From Chitinophaga sp. (GTDB taxonomy: Bacteria > Bacteroidota > Bacteroidia > Chitinophagales > Chitinophagaceae), in assembly GCF_017745275.1 (NCBI RefSeq), contig NZ_JAGHZS010000004.1, positions 521,809-585,808 of the forward strand: DNA of 64,000 nucleotides, in the 5' to 3' direction. The position numbers and the translations under genes were made by a program. The notes under the pieces are model-generated. The model worked only from the letters and a program-made list of their open reading frames with translations. It was not told the origin of the DNA and made no database searches. Shown here in pieces: positions 27,201 through 34,118 of this stretch. The stretch's first letter is position 1. Every line of letters begins with the position of its first letter.

Positions 27201-28715
27201 ATGAAAAAAAACCTGACGGCAATCAGCGTTTCTCTATTTGTTATGTTCGTGGCTGGCAGCAGCTGTACGAAAAACATGCAGGAAAACCCTACCCTTGCCC
27301 ACACCGGAAAATTAAACGCCAGCGCCACTGCAACCCTGGCAACTATCGACACTGCTACCATCACCCTCAATTGGACCACCACCTATCAACGTATTGATGG
27401 TTTTGGTTCGTTTGCTGGTCGCGCTACCCCTTTCTTTGAATCACCCAAGCGGGATTCCATCATGCAACAACTTTGGGGCGCCGATGGATTACAGCTAAAC
27501 ATGATCCGCGGCGAAGTGCTGTACACTTATCCCTTCGACAAACCCAGCGGCGTAGTGACCATCAAGCCCGCGGGTAGCAGTATAGACATGGACGTTAACA
27601 GCGCCGCCTACCAGGCGTTGACCAGCGATCAAAAAGCACAAATCGCGCAGCTCTGGATCTTCAAAAAAGTAAAAGAACGCTACCAGGTACCGATTATGTT
27701 TGCCAGCACCTGGACACCGCCGCTATATATGAAAACCAACACCAGCAGCGTAAGTGGTCAAAATTTCAATGGACTCAACTATAGTTGCTGCTCCACGGAT
27801 TTTGCCAACTATGTAGCAGGATTTACCAAAGCCTACCAGGATGAAGGCATTAACTTTTATGGCGTATCTCCCAGCAATGAACCTGAAAATGTTTTTTCAT
27901 CCTGGGCATCATCCTACTGGACTGCCGCGCACCTGGGACAGTTTATCACCAATAATCTCCGTCCCGCTTTAAACGCCAAAGGGCTTACCACCACCAGGAT
28001 CATTTCTTCCGAGAATGCCGCCTGGGGTACCGCTAACAATTTCCTTTCCGGCATGGACAAAAGTAATGTAGACATCCTCGCTGGTCATGGCTACGTGGAA
28101 ATCGGTGACCTGATCCTGGGAAAAAGAGGATTGAATCCCAATCCCGCTATCTGGAATTATGCTACCGGTAACAAACCCGTATGGATGACCGAAGCCAGCG
28201 ACGACAGCGGCGTATATGATGGCACTATGGTGGGAGGCCTTAAGCTGGCTGTGAACATGCATCAATTCCTGGCGGTATGCAACGTCAATGCTTACGTTTA
28301 CTGGCTTGGCATGCTGGCATTCAATAACAACGAATCGCTGATCGGTGCCAACGCAGATGGCAGCCTCGTATATCCGAAAACGTTCGATGTCATGGGGCAA
28401 TTCACCCGCTTCGTACATGCCGGATACTATCGTTTCAATGCCGGCCTGGCAAATAATTCCACCCTGAAAGTATCTGCCTATAAAGATCCTGCGACAGGCA
28501 AATTCAGCGTGGTGGTGATCAACCCGGGTGGTAATGAAACCCATTGCCGGCTAAACCTGTCTGGTTTTACCGCGGGAGCTATCAACTCATACCTCACTGC
28601 CGACAACTCCAGTGCACACTGGCAGCAAGGCAGCGCTGTTGCGCAGGGCAACGGTAGCTATGTATTGACCGTGCCACCTTCCAGCGTGATCACCTTTACC
28701 GGTGTCGCTAATTAA
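27201..28715 (+). CDS. GH30-family glycoside hydrolase, surface lipoprotein
   Basis: A 504-residue clan GH-A glycosidase. The lipobox lies at VAGSSC (Cys22). The TIM barrel opens with RIDGFGSFAGRATPFF and LQLNMIRGEVLY. The acid/base Glu is E227 in VSPSNEPEN, and the nucleophile is E331 in VWMTEASDD. The last 80 residues (LKVSAYKDPATGKFSVVVINPG...) form the beta-sandwich typical of GH30. GH30 members cleave beta-1,6-glucan, beta-1,4-xylan or glucosylceramide; the subfamily cannot be fixed by eye. It lies next to the SusC/SusD unit on the opposite strand and probably processes the same glycan. A strong terminator follows. Confidence 0.88.
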   Translation: MKKNLTAISVSLFVMFVAGSSCTKNMQENPTLAHTGKLNASATATLATIDTATITLNWTTTYQRIDGFGSFAGRATPFFESPKRDSIMQQLWGADGLQLNMIRGEVLYTYPFDKPSGVVTIKPAGSSIDMDVNSAAYQALTSDQKAQIAQLWIFKKVKERYQVPIMFASTWTPPLYMKTNTSSVSGQNFNGLNYSCCSTDFANYVAGFTKAYQDEGINFYGVSPSNEPENVFSSWASSYWTAAHLGQFITNNLRPALNAKGLTTTRIISSENAAWGTANNFLSGMDKSNVDILAGHGYVEIGDLILGKRGLNPNPAIWNYATGNKPVWMTEASDDSGVYDGTMVGGLKLAVNMHQFLAVCNVNAYVYWLGMLAFNNNESLIGANADGSLVYPKTFDVMGQFTRFVHAGYYRFNAGLANNSTLKVSAYKDPATGKFSVVVINPGGNETHCRLNLSGFTAGAINSYLTADNSSAHWQQGSAVAQGNGSYVLTVPPSSVITFTGVAN

Positions 28716-28720
28716 CTAAT

Positions 28721-28755
28721 GAAAAGACCGGGATGTTTGTTGTCCCGGTCTTTTC
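28721..28755 (+). terminator. Terminator after GH30 gene
   Basis: GAAAAGACCGGGA (28721-28733) pairs perfectly with TCCCGGTCTTTTC (28743-28755), 13 bp with a 9-base loop, starting 5 bases after the stop codon. Confidence 0.9.
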
Positions 28756-28807
28756 CTCTTAACAATTAATTGCTTAAACATTTTTCAAAAAAAGTATACC
28801 TATGATT

Positions 28808-28836
28808 TTGAAAAATGAAATAATTGCCTACTTTTG
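28808..28836 (+). promoter_or_regulatory. -33/-7 promoter of the tRNA-Pro gene
   Basis: TTG at 28808-28810, an 18-base spacer, then TACTTTTG at 28829-28836, a full match to the Bacteroidota consensus TTG-N(18-20)-TAnnTTTG. The predicted start is about 28843, roughly 27 bases before the mature tRNA. Confidence 0.75.
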
Positions 28837-28869
28837 CATCCCGTCAAACAAAGAAAATACCGGTTAAAA

Positions 28870-28943
28870 CGGGACGTAGCGCAGCCCGGTAGCGCGCTTG
28901 CATGGGGTGCAAGAGGTCGCTAGTTCGAATCTAGTCGTCCCGA
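28870..28943 (+). tRNA. tRNA-Pro (anticodon GGG)
   Basis: A complete cloverleaf folds by hand. Acceptor CGGGACG (28870-28876) pairs with CGTCCCG (28936-28942), discriminator A 28943. The D stem is GCGC/GCGC. The anticodon stem CTTGC/GCAAG closes loop ATGGGGT, anticodon GGG. The T arm is GCTAG-TTCGAAT-CTAGT with one G-U pair. The CCA end is not encoded (ACAAA follows). The 3' end is repeated at 33701, marking this gene as the probable integration target of the adjoining island. Confidence 0.95.
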
Positions 28944-28952
28944 CAAAAAAAT

Positions 28953-28986
28953 GAAACCCTTCAGATCGTTGGATTTGAAGGGTTTC
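28953..28986 (+). terminator. Terminator after tRNA-Pro
   Basis: GAAACCCTTCA (28953-28963) pairs perfectly with TGAAGGGTTTC (28976-28986), 11 bp with a 12-base loop, 9 bases after the tRNA. Confidence 0.8.
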
Positions 28987-29108
28987 TTAATTTAAATAAT
29001 ATTGCATCCATTCGGTCTAAAAGCGTCACTACTTTCATTTTTAATACGTTACAGGAAGTTCGAATCCATTTAAGTTCGGAAAATATTATTTAGCGTTAGC
29101 ATACTGCG

Positions 29109-29516
29109 TTAACCCATCAATTCTTTTGTCGCTGCTTTAATAAATCCTGCCTTATCCTTTTTCACATCTTTCAACATTGCCTTTCTGTCATCCGGAATAG
29201 GAAAATATTTTTCGGCCCATAGATGTATTTCAATCAGTACAGGCATTAAGTCAACTCCCTTTTTGGTTAACCGGTATAACACTTTTGCTTTACTATCCGG
29301 ATGGTCTAATTTCTCAATGATCTTATTTTCTTCAAGAGATTGTAGTCGTGAAGCCAAAATATTCGTGGCTATGCGTTCCTGGGCTTTTAGAAAGTCGCCA
29401 TAAGTACACTCTTTTGCAAACATTAAATCCCTGATAATCAACAGCGACCACTTGTCTCCCCATATATCAAGCGAGTTGCTGATAGGGCAATCTGATCTTT
29501 TTTTCGTTTTGTTCAT
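29109..29516 (-). CDS. HxlR-family winged-helix transcriptional regulator
   Basis: A 135-residue MarR-like regulator. The HxlR signature is SDCPISNSLDIWGDKWSLLIIRDLMF (residues 8-33), with the sensor-type Cys near the N-terminus in DCPI. It continues with the winged helix (ATNILASRLQSLEENKIIEKL, KVLYRLTKKGVDLMPVL). HxlR proteins of this type (YodB, HypR, QorR) sense quinones, diamide or aldehydes through that Cys. It is divergent from an SDR/hydrolase/oxidoreductase operon, and two palindromes in the shared 92-base intergenic region are its likely operators. Confidence 0.92.
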   Translation of the reverse strand: MNKTKKRSDCPISNSLDIWGDKWSLLIIRDLMFAKECTYGDFLKAQERIATNILASRLQSLEENKIIEKLDHPDSKAKVLYRLTKKGVDLMPVLIEIHLWAEKYFPIPDDRKAMLKDVKKDKAGFIKAATKELMG

Positions 29517-29538
29517 AAAAAATATATTTCAAATATAC

Positions 29539-29587
29539 ACTTGCATATTGCAAGTAATGTTTACATTTGCACTTGCAATATGCAAGT
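29539..29587. promoter_or_regulatory. Twin palindromic HxlR operators with overlapping promoters
   Basis: ACTTGCATATTGCAAGT (29539-29555) and ACTTGCAATATGCAAGT (29571-29587) are perfect palindromes with identical 7-bp arms and 3-base centres. Their centres are 32 bp apart, about three helical turns. The rightward -7 box TACATTTG (29562-29569) lies between them, with TTG 18 bases upstream (29541-29543) inside the first palindrome. The leftward -7 box TATATTTG is 29530-29537. A dimer on each site would block both promoters. Confidence 0.85.
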
Positions 29588-29608
29588 AAAATTACAAAAT
29601 GTTGAGAC

Positions 29609-30412
29609 ATGAAACAAACAATATTAATAACTGGCGCTTCTTCAGGTTTTGGATTGCTGACTGCCCAAAAGCTCCATGAAAGTGGCTTCCAGGTAATTGG
29701 AACAAGTCGTAACCCCGAAAAATACCAGGCTAAACTGCCGTTTAAATTGTTGGCATTGGATATTGCCGATTACAACTCAATCGCGTCTTTTAGTAAGAAA
29801 CTCTTCAGGGAGATCAATAAGTTGGATGTGCTTATAAACAATGCAGGATACTTAGTGACAGGGCTTGCCGAAGAAACCACAATTGAAATAGGTAAACAGC
29901 AGTTTGAAACCAATTTTTGGGGCACTGTTAAACTTACAAACGAGTTGTTGCCTTATTTCAGAAAACAGAAGCAAGGCAAGATAATTACCGTAGGTTCTAT
30001 TCTTGGGTTAATTAGTCTTCCCAATGTCGCTTATTACGCAGCTTCAAAACATGCATTGGAAGGATATTTCAAAGCCTTGCGGCTTGAATTAAATCAATTT
30101 AACATACAGGTCAGCATGGTTGAACCTTCGAGCTTCAAGACAAATATTGGTAATAGTTCAACCGCCGCAACAGGGGATATCAAAGATTACGATGTATTTC
30201 GAAAAAAGATTTCAGCTTATTCTAAAACTCAGTTTGAGAATGCACCAGGGCCAGAACCTGTTATAAATACGGTTTTGAAAATCATAAATGAAAAAGCGCC
30301 AAAATACAGTTATCCTGTTGGCAAAGGAACTTCTATGCTTCTAACCATGCAACGTTTTGCATATAACGTACTTGAAAGTACTGTTTTGAAAAGGGTGAAT
30401 GCTGCGAAATAA
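29609..30412 (+). CDS. Short-chain dehydrogenase/reductase
   Basis: A 267-residue classical SDR. The cofactor motif is TGASSGFG (residues 7-14), NNAG is in LINNAGYLV, the catalytic Ser is in TVGSILGL, and the Tyr/Lys pair is YYAASKHALEGY. Arg after strand 2 (GTSRNPEKY) suggests NADP(H). It is the first gene of the HxlR-controlled operon. Substrate unknown; carbonyls or quinone-derived electrophiles are plausible from the regulator type. Confidence 0.9.
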   Translation: MKQTILITGASSGFGLLTAQKLHESGFQVIGTSRNPEKYQAKLPFKLLALDIADYNSIASFSKKLFREINKLDVLINNAGYLVTGLAEETTIEIGKQQFETNFWGTVKLTNELLPYFRKQKQGKIITVGSILGLISLPNVAYYAASKHALEGYFKALRLELNQFNIQVSMVEPSSFKTNIGNSSTAATGDIKDYDVFRKKISAYSKTQFENAPGPEPVINTVLKIINEKAPKYSYPVGKGTSMLLTMQRFAYNVLESTVLKRVNAAK

Positions 30413-30468
30413 TTTAAAAGAGCTCTGGCAAAAAATGAAAAAAAACATTCCTAATAATATTACTAATC

Positions 30469-31296
30469 ATGGCAAAGACAAACGCATCCCCTGCCCAAAA
30501 TACTGTAGCAAACAATGATGTCAAAACCGACTTAGGTATTACATTTAAAAATGTAAAAACACAATCTGTCAATATTGGTGGAACAGATTTCTATTATCGA
30601 AAACTTGGTGATAATAATGCTGGTGTACCGGTAATTTTTTTAAACCATTTAGGCGCCACAATGGATAATTGCGATCCCCGGATTATGGATGGCATTGCTT
30701 CAGCGCATCAGATAATTTGTTTTGACAATCGTGGTGTTGGTGCTACGAAAGGTAAAACGCCGAAAACTATTGCTGAAATGGCAAAAGATGCAAGAGCATT
30801 TATTCATGCTTTAGGGTATGAAAAAGTCGATTTGGTTGGCTTTTCGATGGGCGGTTTTATTTCGCAGGAAATATTACTTCAGGAGCCACAGCTTGTTCGC
30901 AAAGCTGTAATAACAGGTACTGGCCCGGCCGGTGGTGAAGGGATCAAAAATGTTACAAAGATTACTTATACAGACATTCTAAGAGGCTTATTTAGTTTTA
31001 AAGATGCAAAAACTTATCTTTTTTTCAATAGAAATGAAAATGGAAAAAAATCGGCAAAAGAGTTTTTAGCCCATGCCTGGGCGCTGCAAACACCACAGGA
31101 TCTATCAGTAATCAAGCAACCTGTATTAGTAGCAAATGGCGATAATGACAGAATGGTGCAGAGCAGTAATACTCATGAATTAAGCAAGCGTATTCCCAAT
31201 TCCGAATTAATCATATATAAAGATGCCGGCCATGGTGGTATGTATCAATATCATGAGGCGTTCGTAAAAAGTGCATTAGCGTTTTTAGCGAAGTAA
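30469..31296 (+). CDS. Alpha/beta-fold hydrolase
   Basis: A 275-residue hydrolase. The nucleophile elbow GFSMGGF, the acid in NGDNDRMVQ and the His in DAGHGGMYQYHEAF form the triad. The oxyanion region is FLNHLGATMDNCDPR. Residues 1-35 are a low-complexity lead (MAKTNASPAQNTVANND), unusual for the family but without a signal peptide. It is most similar in layout to non-heme haloperoxidase/epoxide-hydrolase-like proteins. Second gene of the HxlR operon. Confidence 0.88.
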   Translation: MAKTNASPAQNTVANNDVKTDLGITFKNVKTQSVNIGGTDFYYRKLGDNNAGVPVIFLNHLGATMDNCDPRIMDGIASAHQIICFDNRGVGATKGKTPKTIAEMAKDARAFIHALGYEKVDLVGFSMGGFISQEILLQEPQLVRKAVITGTGPAGGEGIKNVTKITYTDILRGLFSFKDAKTYLFFNRNENGKKSAKEFLAHAWALQTPQDLSVIKQPVLVANGDNDRMVQSSNTHELSKRIPNSELIIYKDAGHGGMYQYHEAFVKSALAFLAK

Positions 31297-31323
31297 GCTA
31301 TTTATGAATAACAATTAATAAAA

Positions 31324-32325
31324 ATGAAAGCATTTATTATAAACCGATACGGCAAAAAAGAAAATTTGCAATCTGCCGAGATCGCAGAACCGGTTTTAAG
31401 GGCAAATGATGTATTAGTGCAGATTCACGCTGCCAGTGTAAATGTTCTGGATTCCAAAATAAAAAATGGTGACTTTAAGTTAATTCTACCTTATAAGCCT
31501 CCTATTACGCTGGGACACGACGTAGCGGGAATCGTAATAAAAGTAGGTTTAGGTGTAAAACAATTCAAACCCGGCGATGAAGTGTATGCGCGTCCGGCAG
31601 ATCATAGGATTGGCACTTTTGCAGAACTTATTGCGATTAATGAAAGCGATGTTGCATTAAAGCCCGGAAATTTGTCAATGGAAGAAGCTGCGTCTATTCC
31701 ATTGGTTGGTTTAACCGCATGGCAGGCGCTGGTTGAAAAGGCAAATGTGAAGAAAGGGCAAAAAGTTTTCATCCAGGCAGGTTCTGGTGGTGTGGGCACA
31801 TTTGCCATTCAGTTAGCGAAACATTTGGGCGCTACTGTAGCTACCACAACAAGTGCCAGTAATATTGATTTAGTCAAAAGTCTCGGTGCAGATATTGTAA
31901 TTGATTATAGAAAAGAGGATTTTGAAACACTATTGAAAGATTACGATATAGTATTAAATAGTCAGGATGCAAAGACTCTTGAAAAATCTTTGCGAATATT
32001 AAAACCTGGGGGAAAACTTATTTCTATCTCTGGTCCGCCTGATCCCAGTTTTGCAGAAGAAATCAAAGCGCCCTGGTTCATGAAATTAATAGTGCGCCTT
32101 CTGAGCGCCGGAGTGAGAAAAAAAGCAAAGCGACTCAATGTAAGCTATTCATTCCTTTTCATGAGGGCAGAAGGAACTCAATTAGGCCAAATTACTTCAC
32201 TTATTGATGCAGGTATCATAAAACCAGTTATTGACAAGGTATTTCCATTTGAGCAAACCAATGAAGCTATGGGGTATGTGGAAACAGGGCGTGCAAAAGG
32301 TAAAGTTGTTATCAAAATAAAATAA
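31324..32325 (+). CDS. NADP-dependent zinc-type alcohol dehydrogenase-like / quinone oxidoreductase
   Basis: A 333-residue medium-chain dehydrogenase. GroES-like N-terminal part (PPITLGHDVAGIVIKVGLGVKQFKPGDEVYAR) is followed by a Rossmann domain with AGSGGVGTFAIQLAKHLGA. The structural and catalytic zinc Cys clusters are missing, which places it with zeta-crystallin/QorA-type quinone reductases rather than alcohol dehydrogenases. Last gene of the HxlR operon. A quinone-reducing role fits HxlR (QorR/YodB) biology, but this is inference. Confidence 0.9.
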   Translation: MKAFIINRYGKKENLQSAEIAEPVLRANDVLVQIHAASVNVLDSKIKNGDFKLILPYKPPITLGHDVAGIVIKVGLGVKQFKPGDEVYARPADHRIGTFAELIAINESDVALKPGNLSMEEAASIPLVGLTAWQALVEKANVKKGQKVFIQAGSGGVGTFAIQLAKHLGATVATTTSASNIDLVKSLGADIVIDYRKEDFETLLKDYDIVLNSQDAKTLEKSLRILKPGGKLISISGPPDPSFAEEIKAPWFMKLIVRLLSAGVRKKAKRLNVSYSFLFMRAEGTQLGQITSLIDAGIIKPVIDKVFPFEQTNEAMGYVETGRAKGKVVIKIK

Positions 32326-32635
32326 AACTATTGCTAAAAAAAATCAGCTACTTCAATAAGAACTAACCATTGTCTTAAGAAAATCGGTTTCCAGCGGTAA
32401 AACAGCAATAATTGTCTGATTAGTTTGCTTTGCCATTTTGTCATGTTAATTAGATACTTTTGCTATTCCTTATTAAGGCTTACAAAGCCAGTTAAAATCT
32501 TTAAATCCTGTATCAGCAGGTTCGAAATTTGTCAAGCTGACCCGACTTAAAAGAAGAAGCTCACTCAGAGATGAGTAGGCTTTTTTGTTTTTTGAGAATG
32601 ATGTAACATTAATGGTATCGCCTCGCGGGCGTGCT
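32326..32635. other. Gene-free interval with terminator and possible tRNA-like scar
   Basis: AT-rich and without a credible gene. GGTTCGAAATTTGTCAAGCT and the following GACCCGA (32519-32545) look like a degenerate tRNA T-arm plus 3' end, but I cannot pair a full tRNA. GCTCACTCA (about 32558-32566) with TGAGTAGGC (about 32571-32579) forms a weak hairpin followed by TTTTTT, probably the terminator of the upstream operon. Confidence 0.45.
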
Positions 32636-33190
32636 TTATTGCTTGTTACTTAATATTTCCGTTACCGCCTCCTGGAAGTCTTCATTCTTCAATTGCTGTA
32701 ATATTTCTTCAAATCTATTGTCGCGTTTAGCTCTGATAAGTAGCCCTTGTGCCAGGTAAAGATGTGTTTCATATCGCATATCAGCGAGTTGAATGTCTAT
32801 TTCCCGTATAATGTTGTTGGGCAACTTTCCGTCTACTGATAGTCGGATCAATACTTCTAAGGCAGTGGGCTGTGTCCAGTCATAGTCTCCATAGGCCACT
32901 GACTTAAGAAACGCGAGTGCCTGTATATCCAGTTGATAGACGACTTCAAAAATGGCGTATTGACAGGTTGCCATCCAGCCCCCTAATCCAAGAGGAATTT
33001 CGCTTATGTCAGGATACTCCGGCGGTGGTTGATGAAATTTACTTCGAAGATATGGTAGGTCCCTGACACTGATATCAACTGATTGTTTTCGCGCCATTGC
33101 TTCGAATTGATCGGGTTGAGTTAATAGTGCTACTGCAAGCTGGGAAATAAGTTGATCGATATAGGTAGCTTGTCTTGAAGAAAGATTCAT
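32636..33190 (-). CDS. Protein of unknown function, helical
   Basis: A 184-residue protein I do not recognise. It is mostly amphipathic helices (YIDQLISQLAVALL, ALEVLIRLSVDGKL, THLYLAQGLLIRAKRD and ILQQLKNEDFQEAVTEILSN), acidic, and has no signal peptide or membrane segment. The repeated helix pattern is compatible with a HEAT/ARM-like fold. Small acidic helical proteins on islands are often immunity proteins, but no toxin gene is visible beside it. It is alone between the HxlR operon and a decayed gene. Confidence 0.6.
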   Translation of the reverse strand: MNLSSRQATYIDQLISQLAVALLTQPDQFEAMARKQSVDISVRDLPYLRSKFHQPPPEYPDISEIPLGLGGWMATCQYAIFEVVYQLDIQALAFLKSVAYGDYDWTQPTALEVLIRLSVDGKLPNNIIREIDIQLADMRYETHLYLAQGLLIRAKRDNRFEEILQQLKNEDFQEAVTEILSNKQ

Positions 33191-33302
33191 ATAAGTATTT
33201 TACCATAACGAATATATGTCGTTTCCATCTCTTTTTATTTATCCGGCCGCTTTTAAACGGAGATCTTTTTTCGTTACTAAATAACACCTCGCTATTTTGG
33301 TA

Positions 33303-33334
33303 AAAAAGTCAGCCGCACTATATTTAGTGCGGCT
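33303..33334 (-). terminator. Minus-strand terminator
   Basis: AGCCGCACTA (33311-33320) pairs perfectly with TAGTGCGGCT (33325-33334), loop of 4. Read on the minus strand it is followed by GACTTTTTT. It lies directly after the stop codon of the crystallin-like pseudogene. Confidence 0.8.
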
Positions 33335-33342
33335 TATTGGGC

Positions 33343-33620
33343 TTATGCTAAGAAGATTTGAATTGAATCAATATTATCATCCAAATCTCCAGAAACATCT
33401 GTTCTTGAACTTGGTCCATAAGTATCCACATGATCGCCGCCAAAGTCTTCGTCATCATAAACGACTACTCTGGCACTAGCCCATGGTTTCTATACTACCT
33501 ATTTTATCTCCCCAATCATGATCGGCCCCCGGCAGAGCTTTAAGATTTTTGAACTGTGCTGGTCCGTTTAATTATAGTCTTTCCCCTCTAAATCCCGAAG
33601 AAGCCATTTTTAGCTTCATT
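33343..33620 (-). pseudogene. Decayed beta/gamma-crystallin-like protein gene
   Basis: Translating the minus strand piecewise gives two crystallin-type motifs in different frames. Upstream (about 33605-33500): GKDYN, a break, then GPAQFKNLKALPGADHDWGD and KIGSIE. Downstream (about 33485-33343): KPWASARVVVYDDEDFGGDH followed by VDTYGPSSRTDVSGDLDDNI and DSIQIFLA-stop. At least two frame breaks and an in-frame TAG separate them. The DDEDFGG and DLDDNIDSIQI patterns fit Ca-binding beta/gamma-crystallin repeats. The intact terminator behind it supports a formerly expressed gene. The 5' limit is uncertain. Confidence 0.5.
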
Positions 33621-33684
33621 GATGGTTTTCAGTTATACCTACCTGCGCAGAATGTATCAATTGCGGCCAAATCTTCTAGTAGAA

Positions 33685-33715
33685 AGTTCGAACTCGGTCC
33701 AGTCGTCCCGACAAA
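33685..33715 (+). repeat. Duplicated tRNA-Pro 3' end (att-like site)
   Basis: AGTTCGAA, eight unrelated bases, then AGTCGTCCCGACAAA. In the tRNA gene the same two blocks are separated by three bases. The 15-bp block is an exact copy of 28933-28947. This is what remains at the far end of an island integrated into a tRNA 3' end. Confidence 0.6.
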
Positions 33716-33754
33716 CGGGGTAAATGGTTTGTAATACTTTATTATAAGCTACCC

Positions 33755-33790
33755 AAAAAGCCCGTAGATGTAGCATCTACGGGCTTTTTT
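33755..33790. terminator. Strong hairpin, bidirectional terminator
   Basis: AAAAAGCCCGTAGATG (33755-33770) pairs perfectly with CATCTACGGGCTTTTT (33774-33789), 16 bp with a 3-base loop and a T-run on either strand. It follows the att-like site by 40 bases and may be the original terminator of the tRNA-Pro transcript. Confidence 0.85.
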
Positions 33791-33841
33791 CATTTCGTCA
33801 TATTGGATCAAGTTTAATACTTGGGGGGATTTAGTAAATTT

Positions 33842-34085
33842 TTAAGCATAGCGTTTGTATAATCTAAACAGAAAAGACTCCACCTCCCTTCTCTTATCCA
33901 CGAAGCGCATTACTGAGGGCTTTTATCTTAGCGTTAAATGATTCTGCTGCAGCATTTGTAGCTCTGTTGTTGAAGAAGTTGAGGATACCCAGATAGTAAA
34001 TGCTTCTCATAATTATTCCCGGTAAGCATTCCAATGTAAGCATTATACTTTTTAAAAATAAAAAACGGTTGAGGAAACTGCCCAA
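33842..34085 (-). pseudogene. ISAon1/ISL3-type transposase C-terminal remnant
   Basis: The frame from 34085 includes ILNFFNNRATNAAAESFNAK and IKALSNALRG-stop, the conserved C-terminal block of DDE transposases of the ISL3/ISAon1 type (NR-TNA-AESFNAKIK). After the TAA at 33894 the family sequence resumes in another frame (REVESFLFRLYKRYA-stop, ending 33842). A frameshift therefore broke it, and everything upstream of the last 60 or so residues is gone. No terminal inverted repeats are visible. Confidence 0.7.
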
Positions 34086-34118
34086 CCGTTAGTAAAGTAA
34101 GCTCCTTCTCCTTACCGC

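Larger units (their letters stand above)
28933..33715. mobile_element. Putative tRNA-Pro-associated genomic island
   Basis: AGTCGTCCCGACAAA at 28933-28947, the 3' end of tRNA-Pro plus four bases, recurs exactly at 33701-33715. The T-loop AGTTCGAA also recurs upstream of both (28922-28929 and 33685-33692). The 4.8 kb between is visibly richer in A+T than the surroundings, has different gene content, and ends beside a transposase remnant. No integrase is present, so the island would be an immobile relic or mobilised in trans. The alternative is chance retention of a tRNA gene fragment. Confidence 0.5.

Noticed and set aside
32465..32545. A second complete tRNA gene
   Set aside because: Only a T-arm-like segment with mostly G-U pairs; no D or anticodon arm can be folded upstream.
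28933..33715. Integrase or excisionase gene on the tRNA island
   Set aside because: None of the frames shows tyrosine- or serine-recombinase motifs, so the island is reported only as a relic.
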